A stretch of 64,000 nucleotides of DNA from Omphiscola glabra (lineage: Eukaryota > Mollusca > Gastropoda > Lymnaeidae), in assembly GCA_964017045.1 (NCBI GenBank), contig OZ024810.1, positions 10,347,562 to 10,411,561 on the forward strand. Direction: 5' to 3'. A model generated the notes under the pieces. The model searched no databases. It saw only the letters and a list, made by a program, of their open reading frames with translations, and was not told the origin of the DNA. The position numbers and the translations under genes are program-made. This document shows positions 45,318-57,450 of the stretch, piece after piece; within the stretch, counting starts at the first letter, position 1; the number at the start of each line of letters is the position of its first letter.

Positions 45318-45570
45318 TTAAAAGAATGGGAGATCATCGCTGAGCACCGTTCCAGCTGGTGAAACAGCAGTGTATGAAGGAGTCAAAAGGGTTAGAAGAT
45401 GTGCGAAACGAAGCTGTTGCAGCATAAAGAGGCCAAGTTTAACAATGAGTCAAGATTCTCCTGCAAGAAGTGCAGCCGAGCCTGCCATTCCAGGATCGGC
45501 CCAGTAAGCCATTTCATGAAGTGTCCATAGTTGCTCCATTGTCTCGCGAAGATGGAAGGATTCCAGATAT
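45318..45570 (+). mobile_element. LINE 3' end (copy 3), degenerate
   Basis: Third member of the family at 8.45 and 27.8 kb. It keeps EWEIIAEHRSSW, then stops and shifts, then a readable SRFSCKKCSRACHSRIG zinc knuckle ending near 45528. The 3' hairpin is at 45540-45554, followed by GAAGGATTCCA. It is the shortest and most decayed copy. Confidence 0.8.
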
Positions 45571-45839
45571 AAACAGTCTCCACAGTTCAGGAACATATTC
45601 GCAACCTAGAATGCATGCATTACCTAAAATCTAGATGTGCTGGGCAGAAACTGACTTCAAGTTTCGAATAAGCACGTTTCAGTTACTATATCGCACACGT
45701 ATTGCATTCAGTAGCAAAATCTTTGTGATCCAGTTATATGGTACTGGCTCCGGGTGCCAAGGGAAACTTTTGTCCACCGGTGCAGGCCGATCTTAAAATG
45801 TTTGGGAAACACTGACAAATCGCGAGCAGAGTATCTGGG

Positions 45840-46560
45840 TATTGAGGCTCGTATCTAGGAAATGGGGTGATTATCTAGTAAATGAGGTGACTATCTAGGA
45901 ATTGAGGTGACTATCTAGGAAATGAGGTGACTATCTAGGAAATGAGGTGACTATCTAGGAAATGAGGTGACTATCTAGAAAATGAGGTGACTATCTAGGA
46001 AATGGGGTGACTATCTAGGAAATGAGGTGACTATATAGGAAATGAGGTGACTATCTAGGAAATGAGGTGATTATCTAGGAAATGAGGTGACTATCTAGGA
46101 AATGAGGTGACTATCTAGGAAATGAGGTGACTATCTAGGAAATGAGGTGACTATCTAGAAAATGAGGTGACTATCTAGGAAATGAGGTGACTATCTAGGA
46201 AATGGGGTGACTATCTAGGAAATGAGGTGACTATCTAGGAAATGAGGTGACTATCTAGGAAATGAGGTGACTATCTAGGAAATGAGGTGACTATCTAGGA
46301 AATGAGGTGACTATCTAGGAAATGAGGTGACTATCTAGGAAATGAGGTGACTATCTAGGAAATGAGGTAATAGCAAATAGAGTGAGTATCTCGGAAATGA
46401 TGTTCGTATCTAGGAAATGAGTCGATTATCTAGGAAATGAGGTGAGCATCTAGGAAATTGGGTTAGTATCTAAGAAATGTGGTATTTAGGAAATGAGGTA
46501 ACTAGCAAATGGGGTGAGTATCTGGGAAATGAGGTGAGCATCTACGAAATGGCTTTTATC
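45840..46560. repeat. 20-bp minisatellite
   Basis: About 27 highly regular copies of AATGAGGTGACTATCTAGGA to 46370, then about eight diverged copies with unit-length changes to 46560. The homogeneous left and decayed right halves show that only part of the array is being homogenised. Confidence 0.95.
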
Positions 46561-46814
46561 TAGGAGAATAAACATGGTATCGTCTTGGCGCGAAATGAAG
46601 TAGTCGATTCTACAGTCATTGACTTAAACTTGCAGATGTGACGAGAGGAGGAAAGCTACACACTCTGTTCGATGTTACTGTCCAGGTGTAGATCTCAATG
46701 TTGACCAGTCATCTCATCTTAATGTCCGACGACCATTTGGTTAGGTATTGTCTCTCAGGTTATCACAACCAATTCACCACTACACCGTATAGTACAGTTC
46801 ACGCCGTACGTTTA

Positions 46815-47515
46815 TTTACTGTATGAAGACAGCTAGGGTTTAAAAGATTGTATGAAGACAGCTAGGGTTTAAAAGACTGTATGAAGACAGATAGGGTTTA
46901 AAACATTGTATAAAGACAGCTAGGGTTTAAAATACTGTATGAAGACAGTTAGGGTTTAAAAGATTGTATGAAGACAGCTAGGGTTTAAAAGACTGTATGA
47001 AGACAGCTAGGGTTTAAAAGACTGTATGAAGACAGATGGGTTTAAAAGACTGTATGAAGACAGCTAGAGTTTAAAAGACTGTATGAAGACAACTAGGGTT
47101 TAAAAGACTGTATGAAGACAGCTAGGGTTTAAAAGATTGTATGAAGAGAGCTAGGGTTTAAAAGACTGTATAAAGACAGCTAGGGTTTAAAACACTGTAT
47201 GAAGACAGCTAGGGCTTAAAAGACTGTATGAAGACAGCTAGGGTTTAAAAGACTGTATGAAGACAGCTAGGGTTTAAAAGACTGTATGAAGACAGCTAGG
47301 GTTTAAAAGACTGTATGAAGACAGCTAGGGCTAAAACACTGTATGAAGACAGCTAGGATTTAAAACACTGTATGAAGACAGCTAGGATTTAAAACACTGT
47401 ATGAAGACAGCTAGGATTTAAAACACTGTATGAAGACAGCTAGGATTTAAAACACTGTATGAAGACAGCTAGGATTTAAAACACTATATGAAGACAGCTA
47501 GGGTTAAAACACTCA
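46815..47515. repeat. 29-bp minisatellite
   Basis: About 24 copies of a 29-bp unit, TGTATGAAGACAGCTAGGGT plus TTAAAAGAC. Units with GGATTTAAAACAC are confined to the right end (47345-47500), forming a separate subtype block. Confidence 0.94.
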
Positions 47516-47519
47516 GCAG

Positions 47520-48195
47520 CACACAACACGTTAGACCGTGAATATCCTTCAACTCCACTGCACGGCCATCGTTCCACCATAACAACCACAAAATTAACAC
47601 GTCATTTCACCTGGCCCAAATACGTCACAAAACTCTCAGCATAATAGATACAGTTACACATGTACTCTCTACACTAAACCTCTTTTCCAAGCCAAATGTT
47701 TACTGTAACCCCAAACATAACAACAGTGATTCTCATACACTTGACAGTTAAAATAGACGGAAAGCTACATTCTCTGCTGGAGGTTACAATGGAGGAAAGC
47801 TTCGCTCTCTGTTGGGGGGGGGGGGTAACCATGGAAGGAGAGTTACACATCCATGTAGAAGGTTACAATAGAAACAACCACATAAAAATAATGGACATCC
47901 AGTTGATAACTCCCATTTCTAAGAGGGGACATGCGCTTTGAAGGGGGGGGGGGGGGGCTTTAACTTGGCTCTCATGAAAACTTGACACATATTTTATTTA
48001 AGTAACAAATGTAATAAACAAATGTATTTTCTATTTAATTTGACCTTGGGAATTATTTCATATCATTTTTCCTTTTAATGAAATGGAAACCTTATGTCAA
48101 GGTCAACATAAAACTTCTTATAGAAATGACATGTTCAGTGTATGGTGTCGTAGTAGTATATTTGCAATGTTTGGTTTCAACATAAAAATTACTTT
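47520..48195. other. gene-free interval with G-runs
   Basis: G-runs at 47813-47825 and 47943-47957. The frame 47696-47941 has no recognised domain. Confidence 0.45.
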
Positions 48196-48204
48196 AAATC
48201 ACCC

Positions 48205-48271
48205 GGGAGAGAGAGTGGGAGAGAGAGAGAGAGTGAGTGAAAGTGAAAGGGAGAGAGAGAGAGAGTGAAAA

Positions 48272-48302
<31 letters not shown>

Positions 48303-48415
48303 GCGAGAAAGAGAGCAAGTGAGAGAAAGTGATAGAAAGAGAGGGTTGGAAAGAGATAGAAAGAGTGATAGTAAGAGTAAAAGAAGGAGAGCGATAATGA
48401 CACAGAAAGAGAGAG
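48205..48415. repeat. (GA)n-rich tract
   Basis: About 200 bp of nearly pure GA-rich low-complexity sequence. Open frames on both strands are artefacts of this composition. Confidence 0.93.
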
Positions 48416-48889
48416 ATTCCGCGGCCAAGTTTGTTTCGAAGCACTTAAAGAACCAACAACGAAGACGTGCTGACCCACCTACGACGACGCCACTACACCA
48501 TTGCAAGGTTTCTCCACTCTGTAGTGTGACTAGACATTCAACGTTACAAGACTTCCCAAGTATCGACCAGTGGAAGACGGGAAAAAAATAAATGGTTCAT
48601 TTTAAAAGAAAAAATAAATGTAAAAACTATTTCATTTAATTACTTATTTTTGTTAAAAATTAATCTGATAAAATTTGAATTTGACATCCATGACACCATG
48701 ACATTACTTGCACTCAACGTTCTGATGTTGCCAAACACTTAATGCTATTTTACCTTGACCTTTACTGATACAGGGCGGATCTAGAAGAGGGAAAAACTTG
48801 AAAAACGCAAAGTGAAGTACAACAAAAGACACAAAGAAACAACCGATTAGGCAAGGAGCTTAAGGTTTTACCGTCACAGATATATTATG

Positions 48890-49850
48890 TTTTGTTATTA
48901 TTATTGTTAAAGTGGTCGTATTTAGCGCGGTATTACAGCCTAGGGCTCAGTGGTCTTATATAGCGCGGTACCACAGCCTAGGGCTCAGTGGTCTTATATA
49001 GCGCGGTACCACGGCCTAGGGCGCAGTGGTCTAATTTAGCGCGGTACCACAGCAAAAGGACTCAGTGGTCTTACATAGCGCTGTACCACAGCCTAGGGCT
49101 AAGCTCACCGAGCTTCACATAAAAATTAGCAAAAAGAAAATAAGAAACAGTTACGTAAAATGGTTCGTTTAAAACAGCTATGTGTACAAATATTAACCTC
49201 ACCACCCGAATACTATATACCACTGTCCAGCCATGGACAGCACCCAGCAGTATCGAGCGTTGTTAATCAGTCAGAGGGGGGTGAGAATGAGTCGGTATAG
49301 TAGAGTTTGAAGAGATGTGTCTTGAGGGCAGTTTTGAAGGCCAGGATGGTCGGTATATAGCGGATGTGTAATGGGAGAGAATTCCATTGTTTTGGGGGCA
49401 CAGAAAGAGAAAGATCGTTCACAGTATGTTTTAGTGCTTGTCTTGGGAACAGAAAGGATACGAGTGTCTGCGGAGGAGCGAAGCTTTCGAAGGGGTGAAT
49501 AGATAGGAAGAAGTTCAGTAAGATAGGGAGGGCAGGAACCAGAGAAAAAGTTGTGACAGAGAACAGACAGATTGTAAGCCATGCGTGCCTGTAAAGGGAG
49601 CCAATGGAGTGAGAGGAGTAGTAGAGTGACCTGATCCCGTTTCTTTGCCATTAGAACTAAGCAAGCAGCTGAGCTTTGAACTTTCTGCAGTTTTTCTATG
49701 AATTGTTTTGTTGAACCTAAAGAAGCTAACACGATTTCCTCCTTGTCATTTAATTTCTGCAGGTCATTCTCAAAGACAAGTTTCACTTTTTTTAAACTTT
49801 GACCTACAGAGATCTTAAACAGCAAAACATTTTATTTCAAGATAAATGGA
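48890..49850 (-). mobile_element. LINE 3' end with tandem-repeat 3' UTR (second family)
   Basis: On the minus strand, from 49825, the frame encodes the C-terminal region of a non-LTR reverse-transcriptase polyprotein: KLQKVQSSAACLVLMAKKRD, LLLLSLHWLPLQARMAYNLS, SCPPYLTELLPIYSPLRKLR and RSFSFCAPKT. After APKT one extra base shifts the frame; the true ending then reads WNSLPLHIRYIPTI...FKTALKTHLF and stops at 49269. The 3' UTR holds about five copies of a roughly 40-bp unit with CCTAGGCTGTGGTACCGCGC (48905-49100) and ends in an (ATT)n-type tail. I place it loosely in the CR1/L2/Jockey-like group; subclass not assignable by eye. Confidence 0.83.
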
Positions 49851-49916
49851 GGAGCCGTCAAAATTGGCCCTCCCTGGTGAAACTGTTGTCTAAAGTCAGT
49901 TCTTCCTAATTTCCGA

Positions 49917-50260
49917 ACCATTCATCCATCCATCCATTTATCCATCCATCTATCCATCCCTACGGCGCTAAAGTGCGTGCAGGGCTTTGGCCTGCCTCAC
50001 TACTTCCTTCCACTCAGACCATCCCTACGGCGCTACAGCCCATGCAGGGCTTTGACCTGCCTCACTACTTCCTTCCACTAAGACCTAACTAATGCTTTTC
50101 TTTTTTCCATGCTCGGATTCCCAGCTATTGTACATTTTTTTTCAACATCATCCGTCCACCCAAGCCTAGGTCTGCCTTTGAGCCGTTCTCTTTTGGGGTT
50201 GTGGTGATGCACGCTCTTCACTCCTCTGTCATTCGGCATTCTATCTAAGTGTCCTGTCCA
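49917..50260 (-). mobile_element. LINE 3' end fragment (third family)
   Basis: Minus-strand frame with TWTGHLDRMPNDRGVKSVHH, then ERLKGRPRLGWTDDVEKKC and a stop at 50078-50080. In frame after that stop it continues WKEVVRQVKALHGL. The last 60 bp (GGAAGTAGTGAGGCAGG to GCGCCGTAGGGATGG) are duplicated in tandem, and the element ends in a (GGAT)n-type tail at 49917-49965. The G-H-x-x-R-M and GRPRLxW motifs are typical of LINE C-termini. Confidence 0.75.
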
Positions 50261-50859
50261 AGTTTCCGCCCCCCCACACACACACACACACACGTCTATA
50301 AAACAACGTATAAGCAAACCCTAAAATGACTTTGAAGGGGGGGGGGAGTCTCCCTCTTCACCCACTCATGTGTCGCCACTGGTCATAAACGTATACGCGC
50401 ATACAAACATTGTTGATATTAATTTTTCTTTTAAACTGTTCTGTGGGTGTCAGCTCTGTATAATGTTTGAGGAAAAAGGGGGGGGGGGGTATTGTCACAA
50501 TAATCTTAATTAAGATACAGAATGATACCCAGGGCCACCTCGCCAATTTCCGCCCCATATTACTATAGAAAGAAAGAGTCAACTTTCTCCCCCCCCCCCC
50601 ATCCATGCTCATCTTGGACATTTAAAATCGCCTCTGTGCACTCGCATTCTTGTGACCAAGTCCCTCGGCACGGTCTCGGTTAATATCAACTTATCTTTGA
50701 CTCATAAACGCTACAGATTAACCTAAATACGAGAAATCCGATTGACGGCGGTAGAGAGATTAGTAGAAGACGTGAGTTCAACGCATCTCAACCTGGCAAC
50801 CTTATCCAGATGTCACTGACTCCATACTTGACACACGACATGAAACTAGCTATGACACA

Positions 50860-51235
50860 TGACATGACTCTAGCTATTACACATGACATGACTTAGCTAT
50901 GACACATGACATGAATCGAGCTATGACACATGATACGAGCTCCATATAAGACACATTACATGACGCCCAGGTATAACGCATGACACGGTCTCCATATCTG
51001 ACACATTACCATTACTTTAGCTTTGACACACGACAGTGACTCCATATATGACACATTACCATGACCCCCAGATATGACACATCACAGAGACTCCATATAT
51101 GACACATTACCATGACCCCCCAGATATGACACATCACAGAGATTCCATATATGACACATTACCATGACCCCAGATATGACACATTGTCATGACCCTAGAT
51201 ATGACACATGATACTGACTCCATCTCTGACACATA
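50860..51235. repeat. irregular ~26/52-bp repeat
   Basis: Recurring TATGACACATTACCATGACC and ATGACACATCACAGAGACTC words, with the best copies at 51040-51180 spaced about 52-55 bp. Confidence 0.82.
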
Positions 51236-51774
51236 AAAATTGCTTGATACTTTATTGAATGACACAAAATTTAAGTGTCTCTTAGTAATCAATGATATTT
51301 TTAAAATTTATTTTTAAAAAAAAAGGAAAACTTCTTCGCATACATCAAACCACACTAAATTACTTACATAGCTTGCAACATTTAAGTAAATTAAGCAGGT
51401 TGAGGACCACTGGACTTGTAACACTGATCAGGGACCCGCCATGTTAATACTGAAATCCCCAAATCTCTGGAGACGCCGATATTTGCTTATCAGCCCTTTA
51501 AAAAAAAAAAAGAAGTCATAGTGATTTTAAGACGGGCATAATTAAATCTGTCTAAAGTACATGACATTACGGAGCTCACGCCTGGAGACATGGTGGCACT
51601 GTAACAAGCTTGGACGACATCTGACACGTGATACGGGAGTAGGTCATGTCATACCTCTGGTGGTGTCTGAGGTTTTGGATTCGCGCCATTTTTCGTCAAG
51701 AGTTGACCCATAATTTTTGGGTTAGAGATTTCAGGAAAATGGGTGTGTGTGTGTGTGAGAGAGGGACGTTGATT

Positions 51775-51925
51775 AAGTTCTTAAGGCATGGGCACACAGG
51801 CAAATTGACCACGCTATTAAGGTTTTGGCACACAGGCAAACTGATCAAGTTCCAAGGCATGGGCACAAAGGCACATTGATCAAGTTCTTAAGGCGCGGGC
51901 ACACAGGCAAATTGACCAAGTGATT
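51775..51925. repeat. ~36-bp repeat
   Basis: Four copies of a 36-bp unit with GGGCACACAGGCAAATTGAC and CAAGTTCTTAAGGC. Confidence 0.85.
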
Positions 51926-51929
51926 ATGG

Positions 51930-52440
51930 CATTGCCCTTCCCCGGGGTTCCGGTCGACAAGTCTGAGGTGACTTGCCGATTAGGAAGCGTTGGTCACCGG
52001 AACCCCTCGACGTTAACCCGGGAAACAAGACCACCATTGCGTGCCCCACTGTGGCAGACAAAGGCATGCATGGTACCTGCCGGCATAAACAGCTCGTACA
52101 GGGCTGGCAGCTGTGATATTTCACATATGGAAGAAAAGGCAGAGACAGGGTAGGGATCCTGATTACAAGTTGCCGTTAAGGGATATGAGGCGAGAGGCTG
52201 TGGTGAAAGTCTCTGGTCGATTATTCTAGATACGCAGCCATGAGAAAGCAGCTTCTAGGCAACCGTTTCGTCCCAGCTATTTCGCAAATTAGTTGCGATG
52301 TGGAAACCCACTGTAGAACCCCTCTTATAGGGTGTCCGACTCTTCCCCGGGATGGGTGGGGGGAGATATTAGGACGTTAATTTACCATCCCGACTCCTGG
52401 GAGAGTGGGCTGCGAACGCTTTAAACACAGCGTTTTCGGT
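51930..52440. other. higher-GC unassigned interval
   Basis: A GC-richer block. An inverted pair (GGGGTTCCGGT at 51943 and ACCGGAACCCC at 51996) makes a possible hairpin. Frames at 51920-52153 have no recognised domain. Confidence 0.4.
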
Positions 52441-52650
52441 CGACCGGACGTCCGCGGACTATTGTTTAAACGCCGACAGGTAAGGTGTAGGACTGTCTGT
52501 AGGACTATTGTTTAAACACCGGCAGGTAGGGTGTAGGACTGTCTGTAGGAGTATTGTTTAAACGCCCGCAGGTAGGGCGTAGGACTGTCCGTAGGACTAT
52601 TGTTTAAAGGCCAGCAGGTAGGGCGTAGGACTGTCTGTAGTACTATTGTG
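52440..52650. repeat. ~46-bp minisatellite
   Basis: Four copies of a unit with ACTATTGTTTAAACGCCGGC and AGGTAGGGTGTAGGACTGTC. Confidence 0.9.
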
Positions 52651-53042
52651 TATAGAAAATGAGAAATTAACTGTTGTTTTAAAAGACTTGGACCCACGAA
52701 CAAAAGCGAGGTTAATATAAAAGATGTAATTATTTTTTAAAAAATATTAACAACTGAAATTCTTTCACAATAAACCTGGTGCTCTAAAAACGCAGATAGA
52801 TAGTTAACGGAACTCCTGCCAACCACGTCTGCTGATCATTTCAAACGTTCATCTACACGACGTGCTTTGTATCGGGATGTGTGCCTCCAGCATTACGTCC
52901 GTCAAACTCGATGACACTATATGCGGGTTCACGGATGAACCAGTCTGACGCACTCTGACCAGACATGGCCGCTGGTGGATTCTGTCAAAACACGTCAGGG
53001 TGGTTTATCAGCAAATGCAAAAGCAATGCCATTGTTCCACTT

Positions 53043-53278
53043 CAGTGGTTTTCACGTTTGTGGTCGTCAAAATGTAGGTCTCGAACTATTTTCATGTCAT
53101 ACGATGCGGAGTAAAAATTTCAATGAATGTCTTTATTAGAATTCTTTTTCCTCTTACGTTTTCAAATGTTGAAATCATGGTGGTGGTGGTTGGAGTTGGG
53201 GATGGAGGACTCGAATATCATTTGAGTAACTGACAATACATTTGTAGGCTTTAAAACACAAATATTTGGGAACCACTG
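53043..53278. mobile_element. hAT-type MITE, 236 bp
   Basis: Terminal pair CAGTGGTTTTCACGTTTG and AATATTTGGGAACCACTG. Flanking 8-mers TTCCACTT (53035-53042) and TTCCATTT (53279-53286) match at 7 of 8. The interior is unlike the SPIN-like copies, so this is a separate non-autonomous family. Confidence 0.72.
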
Positions 53279-53384
53279 TTCCATTTGATGAGACGAGACT
53301 CCGTGCCTGGTATCCCTATCCTTCTGTGTAGCCAAGAAGTGGTCTGACTTGATGTTACAAAGTTAAGTCAGGGGAGTCTGATGA

Positions 53385-53900
53385 AGAGTTAAGGGGTCGT
53401 TTTGGGTTTCGGTGAGTTAAATGGCCATTATGGGGTGAGGGTTGATGCGATAAGGGGTTGTTATGGGTTTCGGTGAGTTAAATTGCCATTATGGGGTGGG
53501 GGTTGATGCGATAAAGGGTTGTTAAGGGGGTCGATGAGTTAAATGGCCATTATGGGGGGTTGATGCGATAAGGGGTTGTTAAGGGGGTCGTTGAGTTAAA
53601 TGGCCATTATGGGGGGGGGTGATGTGATAAGGGGTTGTCAATGGGGTCGATGAGTTAAATGGCCATTATGGGGGGGTTGATGCGATAAGGGGTTGTTAAG
53701 GGGGTCGTTGAGTTAAATGGCCATTATGGGGGGGTGATGTGATAAGGGGTTGTCAATGGGGTCGATGAGTTAAATGGCTATTATGGTGGGGGGATGATGT
53801 GATAAGGGGTTGTCAATGGGGTCGATGAGTTAAATGGCTATTATGGTGGTGGGATGATGTGATAAGGGGTTGTCAATGGGGTCGATGAGTTAAAGATCCG
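53385..53900. repeat. ~57-bp minisatellite
   Basis: About nine copies of a unit with GAGTTAAATGGCCATTATGG, a variable G-run, TGATGCGATAAGGGGTTGTT and AAGGGGGTCG. Units alternate between a TTAAGGGGGTCGTTG and a TCAATGGGGTCGATG subtype. Confidence 0.92.
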
Positions 53901-53952
53901 ATGGGAGGGTGGTGGAACAAAGAAAAGTTTAAAGACATGTCGCCACCCTTTT

Positions 53953-54305
53953 TACGATAAACACAAACGATAAACACAAACGATAAACACAAACGATAAA
54001 CACAAACGATAAACACAAACACTAAACACAAACGATAAACACAAACACTAAACAGAAACGATAAACACAAACGATAAACACAAACACTAAACATAAACGA
54101 TAAACACAAACGATAACACAACACTAAACACAAACGATAAACACAAACGATAAACACAAACACTAAACATAAACGATAATCACAAACGATAAACACAAAC
54201 ACTAAACACAAACGATAAACACAAACGATAAACACAAACACTAAACACAAACGATAAACACAAAACGATAAACACAAACGATAAACACTAACGCTAAACA
54301 TAAAC
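53953..54305. repeat. 13-bp minisatellite
   Basis: About 27 copies of CGATAAACACAAA with CACTAAACA variants at semi-regular spacing. The minus-strand frame to 54346 is a by-product. Confidence 0.9.
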
Positions 54306-54418
54306 ATTATTCCACAAACCATCCAAGCATTAGGAGTCAATAACATGGTTGTTGTTCTCTAACGTATTTCATATAAATGAGGCTCACTGAGAGTGGTAAT
54401 ATTACAGGCAGTGGTGAA

Positions 54419-54537
54419 ACAAAAGGGTGCGGAGGGGGTGGTCTCCCTTGACGGCACTTTTTTCTTAATATGGGGGGGGGCAGATTTTCGTGGGGGAAAG
54501 TGGGGGGGGGCAAATTCTAAAACTAGCTATGCCACTG
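54419..54537. mobile_element. hAT-type MITE, 119 bp
   Basis: Ends CAGTGGTGAAAC and CTAGCTATGCCACTG. Flanking 8-mers ATTACAGG (54411-54418) and ATTACGGG (54538-54545) match at 7 of 8. The inside is G-rich with two G-runs. Confidence 0.65.
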
Positions 54538-54864
54538 ATTACGGGTACATTTCACTTTTTTTTTTTTTAAATGCTTCTACGTTATGGCCAAATGAGTCAA
54601 TAATCTTTTCACAATAGTTTCAAATCTTACGACACTTGGAAATCTTTCGCACGTCAACAAAGTGTCTGTTGATGCTTTGTTCAATGAGTGCGTGGTTTCT
54701 TTTTCATTTTTTGGGCGAGGGCGGTTAATTGTATTCGTGACGTATATGAGTGTGAGTGATGATTTTTTTGGTTGTTATGGTTCTTTTTGGAGGGGGGGGG
54801 GGTAGTAGGTATAGAGAGAAAGCGGGAGCAAGAAAACACGCTGTATTTCTTTTTTAAATAAAGA

Positions 54865-55212
54865 ATCATATGTCATATAAGGAACCGCATGTCATATAAA
54901 GAACCATCTGTCCTATAAAGAACCCTATGTCATATAAAGAACCATCTGTCATACAAAGAACCATATGTCATGTAAAGAATCTATATCATATAAAGAACCA
55001 CATGTTATAAAAAGAACCATATGTCATATAAAGAATATCATGTCATATAACGAACCATATGTCATGCAAAGAATCTATGTCATATAAAGAACCGTATGTC
55101 ATACGAAGAACCATATGTCACATAAAAACATCCATAATAATAAAATAAAGAACCATATGTCATATAAAGGACCGTTTGTCATATAAAGGACCGTATGTCA
55201 TATAAAGAACAA
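54865..55212. repeat. ~19-bp minisatellite
   Basis: About 18 copies of CATATAAAGAACCATATGT with indels. Confidence 0.9.
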
Positions 55213-55547
55213 ATAAGCACTTCGTAGTACTGCCGTTACACACTTGCTGAAATGGGCCGGGTTGTAAAATCAAAGAGCTAGCAACACTTTTGTTAAAACT
55301 ACACATAGAGGACTACAACAAAGCATTTCTTTGTTTGAATCCAGACCCAGGTAGCAGTGTGCATCATAAGTTCATTTTTATTAGATCAAACCCATGTTAA
55401 ATTTTTTTGTACTGAAGTAGAGGACAAACTGTGCCACCATCGTCCCCCCTCCCTCTACCCATCACAATTCCTTACTGATGTCGCCGTTCGCCCATGCAAG
55501 AAGTCTAAAGGTGCAGTCGGTGTACTTTTAACGGCATCAGATTAGTT

Positions 55548-55759
55548 CAGTGGTTCTCAACCTTCCTTTGGGCCGCGATCCTTTTAATACAGTTCATCGT
55601 GTTGTGGCGACCCCCCACCCCAAGCCACAAAATTATTTTCGGTTATGCTTCATAACTGTAGAGCATATGTGTCTTCAGGTGGGGCTTAGGCGACCCCAGG
55701 GAAAGGGTCGTGTCACCCCCCAAAGGGGGGTCGCGACCCACAGGTTGAGAACCCGCTAG
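55548..55759 (-). mobile_element. SPIN-like hAT miniature element, copy 4
   Basis: 212 bp, minus orientation (left end CAGTGGTTCTCAACCTTCC, right end GGTCGCGACCCACAGGTTGA...). A perfect 8-bp target duplication GATTAGTT flanks it (55540-55547 and 55760-55767). It is the longest copy in the window. A frame that crosses the element is spurious. Confidence 0.9.
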
Positions 55760-56054
55760 GATTAGTTCATCTTACTAACAGATCAGCACTGTTACTTCAA
55801 ACCGCTTTTAAGAGGACGAGACATGCACGTTAAATGCCAAGAACGCATCACGCCTGGAGTAGGTCGAGGACGCGAGATTGAATCTTACAGAATGCCGTGG
55901 GCTATCGATGTATTGGATCAATAACTGGCTCGGGGAATGACCTCGGTAGTTCGTGTCTGTGTCTGTCTGCGGGTATCTTGTCTGTGGGTATCTAGTCTGC
56001 GGGGTATCTGTCTTGCGGCTGTGTCAGTCTGTAGGAGTGTATATTACTGTAAGG

Positions 56055-56232
56055 CAGCCGTTCTCAACCTGTGAGTTGCGACCGCTTTGGGGTTTCGAAC
56101 GACCCTCTAAGACCATCGGAAAACACATATTTATGAAGTAGCAAACGATAGTGAATTTTATGGTTAGGGGTCACCACAACACGAGGAACTGTATTATGGC
56201 GTTGCGGCATTATGAGGGGTTGATAGCCACTG
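56055..56232 (+). mobile_element. SPIN-like hAT miniature element, copy 5
   Basis: 178 bp, plus orientation, start CAGCCGTTCTCAACCTGTGA, end GGTTGATAGCCACTG. A perfect 8-bp target duplication CTGTAAGG flanks it (56047-56054 and 56233-56240). Confidence 0.9.
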
Positions 56233-56519
56233 CTGTAAGGCAATGAGTTGTCCGATGCGCTCTACTCTCTTACTTAATGATTTAATAACGCTAATCTCAT
56301 TGCCTCATTGGAACGACAGCAGAGGGTGGTTCTCAACCGACTGGCAAATAATGACCAACTATGCTGTAAATCTGTGGTTTGAATTTAGTCATCATTCAAT
56401 CGTCACCCGACATATTTCAACGGACTGCATATTTGAAAAAATTAATGCTGATATGTCTTAAACACACTTTGAGAGATAAGCCTGGTTGTTATACCCAAAT
56501 TTACCACATCGACCTGACT

Positions 56520-56790
56520 CTCTGACGTCTGGGAGCAGTTGTACGTCAGGATGATGTGTGGCGCGGTAGGTCGCTGTAACATTAGCATGAGAGCAGTACA
56601 CATCAGGATGATACGAGGCGGGGATTAGGCCGCTGTGACATTAGCATGAGAGCAGTACACATCAGGATGATGCGAGGCGGGGTAGGTCGCTGTAACATTA
56701 GCATGAGAGCAGTACACATCAGGATGATGCGAGGCGGGGATTAGGCCGCTGTAACATTGGCATGTACACTGGAGTGATCGCGGTCTCTGG
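56520..56790. repeat. ~60-bp repeat (array 1 of a duplicated pair)
   Basis: About four copies of a unit with TAACATTAGCATGAGAGCAG, TACACATCAGGATGATG and GAGGCGGGGATTAGG. It ends with AACATTGGCATGTACACTGGAGTGAT. The same unit and a matching end occur at 58.5-58.92 kb. Confidence 0.9.
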
Positions 56791-57089
56791 CGTCATAGCT
56801 CTGCCCAAGAAGGACTCCTTCAGAGCTAGATTATTATAATGACATTAAATTATAAGCTCAACGGAGCTGTCCACTCCCAGCTGAAATTCATGATGTGATC
56901 CGTAAAAAACACACACACACCAGAATATGTTGTGACGTCATTCGTCAATGTAATATCTCCCGATCTAAAGACTGCTTGCTAAGGCACAGAGGAGTTTTCA
57001 AATGAAACAAAAAACATGTCATGGAAAAGCATTGGGTTATTGGACATCACAAGATATTCAAGACACAGACTTTTAACGCTAGATGTTGT

Positions 57090-57450
57090 GATGTGTGGTG
57101 GAGAGAGGGTGGAGGGGGCTATGGGGTGAGCTGGTGGGAAAACAGAGGTGGAAAAGTGTGGTGGAAAATTGGTGGGGGGGGGGATTTGTGGTTGAAAAGT
57201 GTAGGGAAATGTGGTTGAAAAAGTATGGGGGGATGGGGTTGAAAAATGGAGTGGAAATGTGTGTGGGAAATTGGCAAAATGTGGTGGAAAAGTGTGTGGG
57301 CGGGGTTGGTGGCAAATAGTGGTGGAAAATTGTGATGGGAATGTGGTGAAAAAGTTTGGTGGAAAGTGTCGTGGCAAAGTGTGGTTAGGAGGTGAGGGGA
57401 CTGTGTGTGTAGTGTAGATGTGTGGGGGGTGAGTAGTGGAAAGGACACTA
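57090..57450. repeat. G-rich low-complexity tract
   Basis: GTGGAAAAGTGTGGTGG-type words with irregular spacing. Open frames appear on both strands purely from composition. Confidence 0.85.

Noticed and set aside
46815..47515. Interstitial telomeric repeat (TAGGGTTTAAAA words)
   Set aside because: The unit is 29 bp with AGACAGCTAGGGTTTAAAAG, not tandem TTAGGG or TTTAGGG.
48189..48591. Ser/Leu-rich frames on the minus strand
   Set aside because: Product of a GA-rich low-complexity tract.
51391..51413. Another SPIN-like element (AGGTTGAGGACCACTGG)
   Set aside because: Only one end is visible; no partner end or target duplication was found within several hundred bases. Single ends at 18204, 45803 and 59030 were left out for the same reason.
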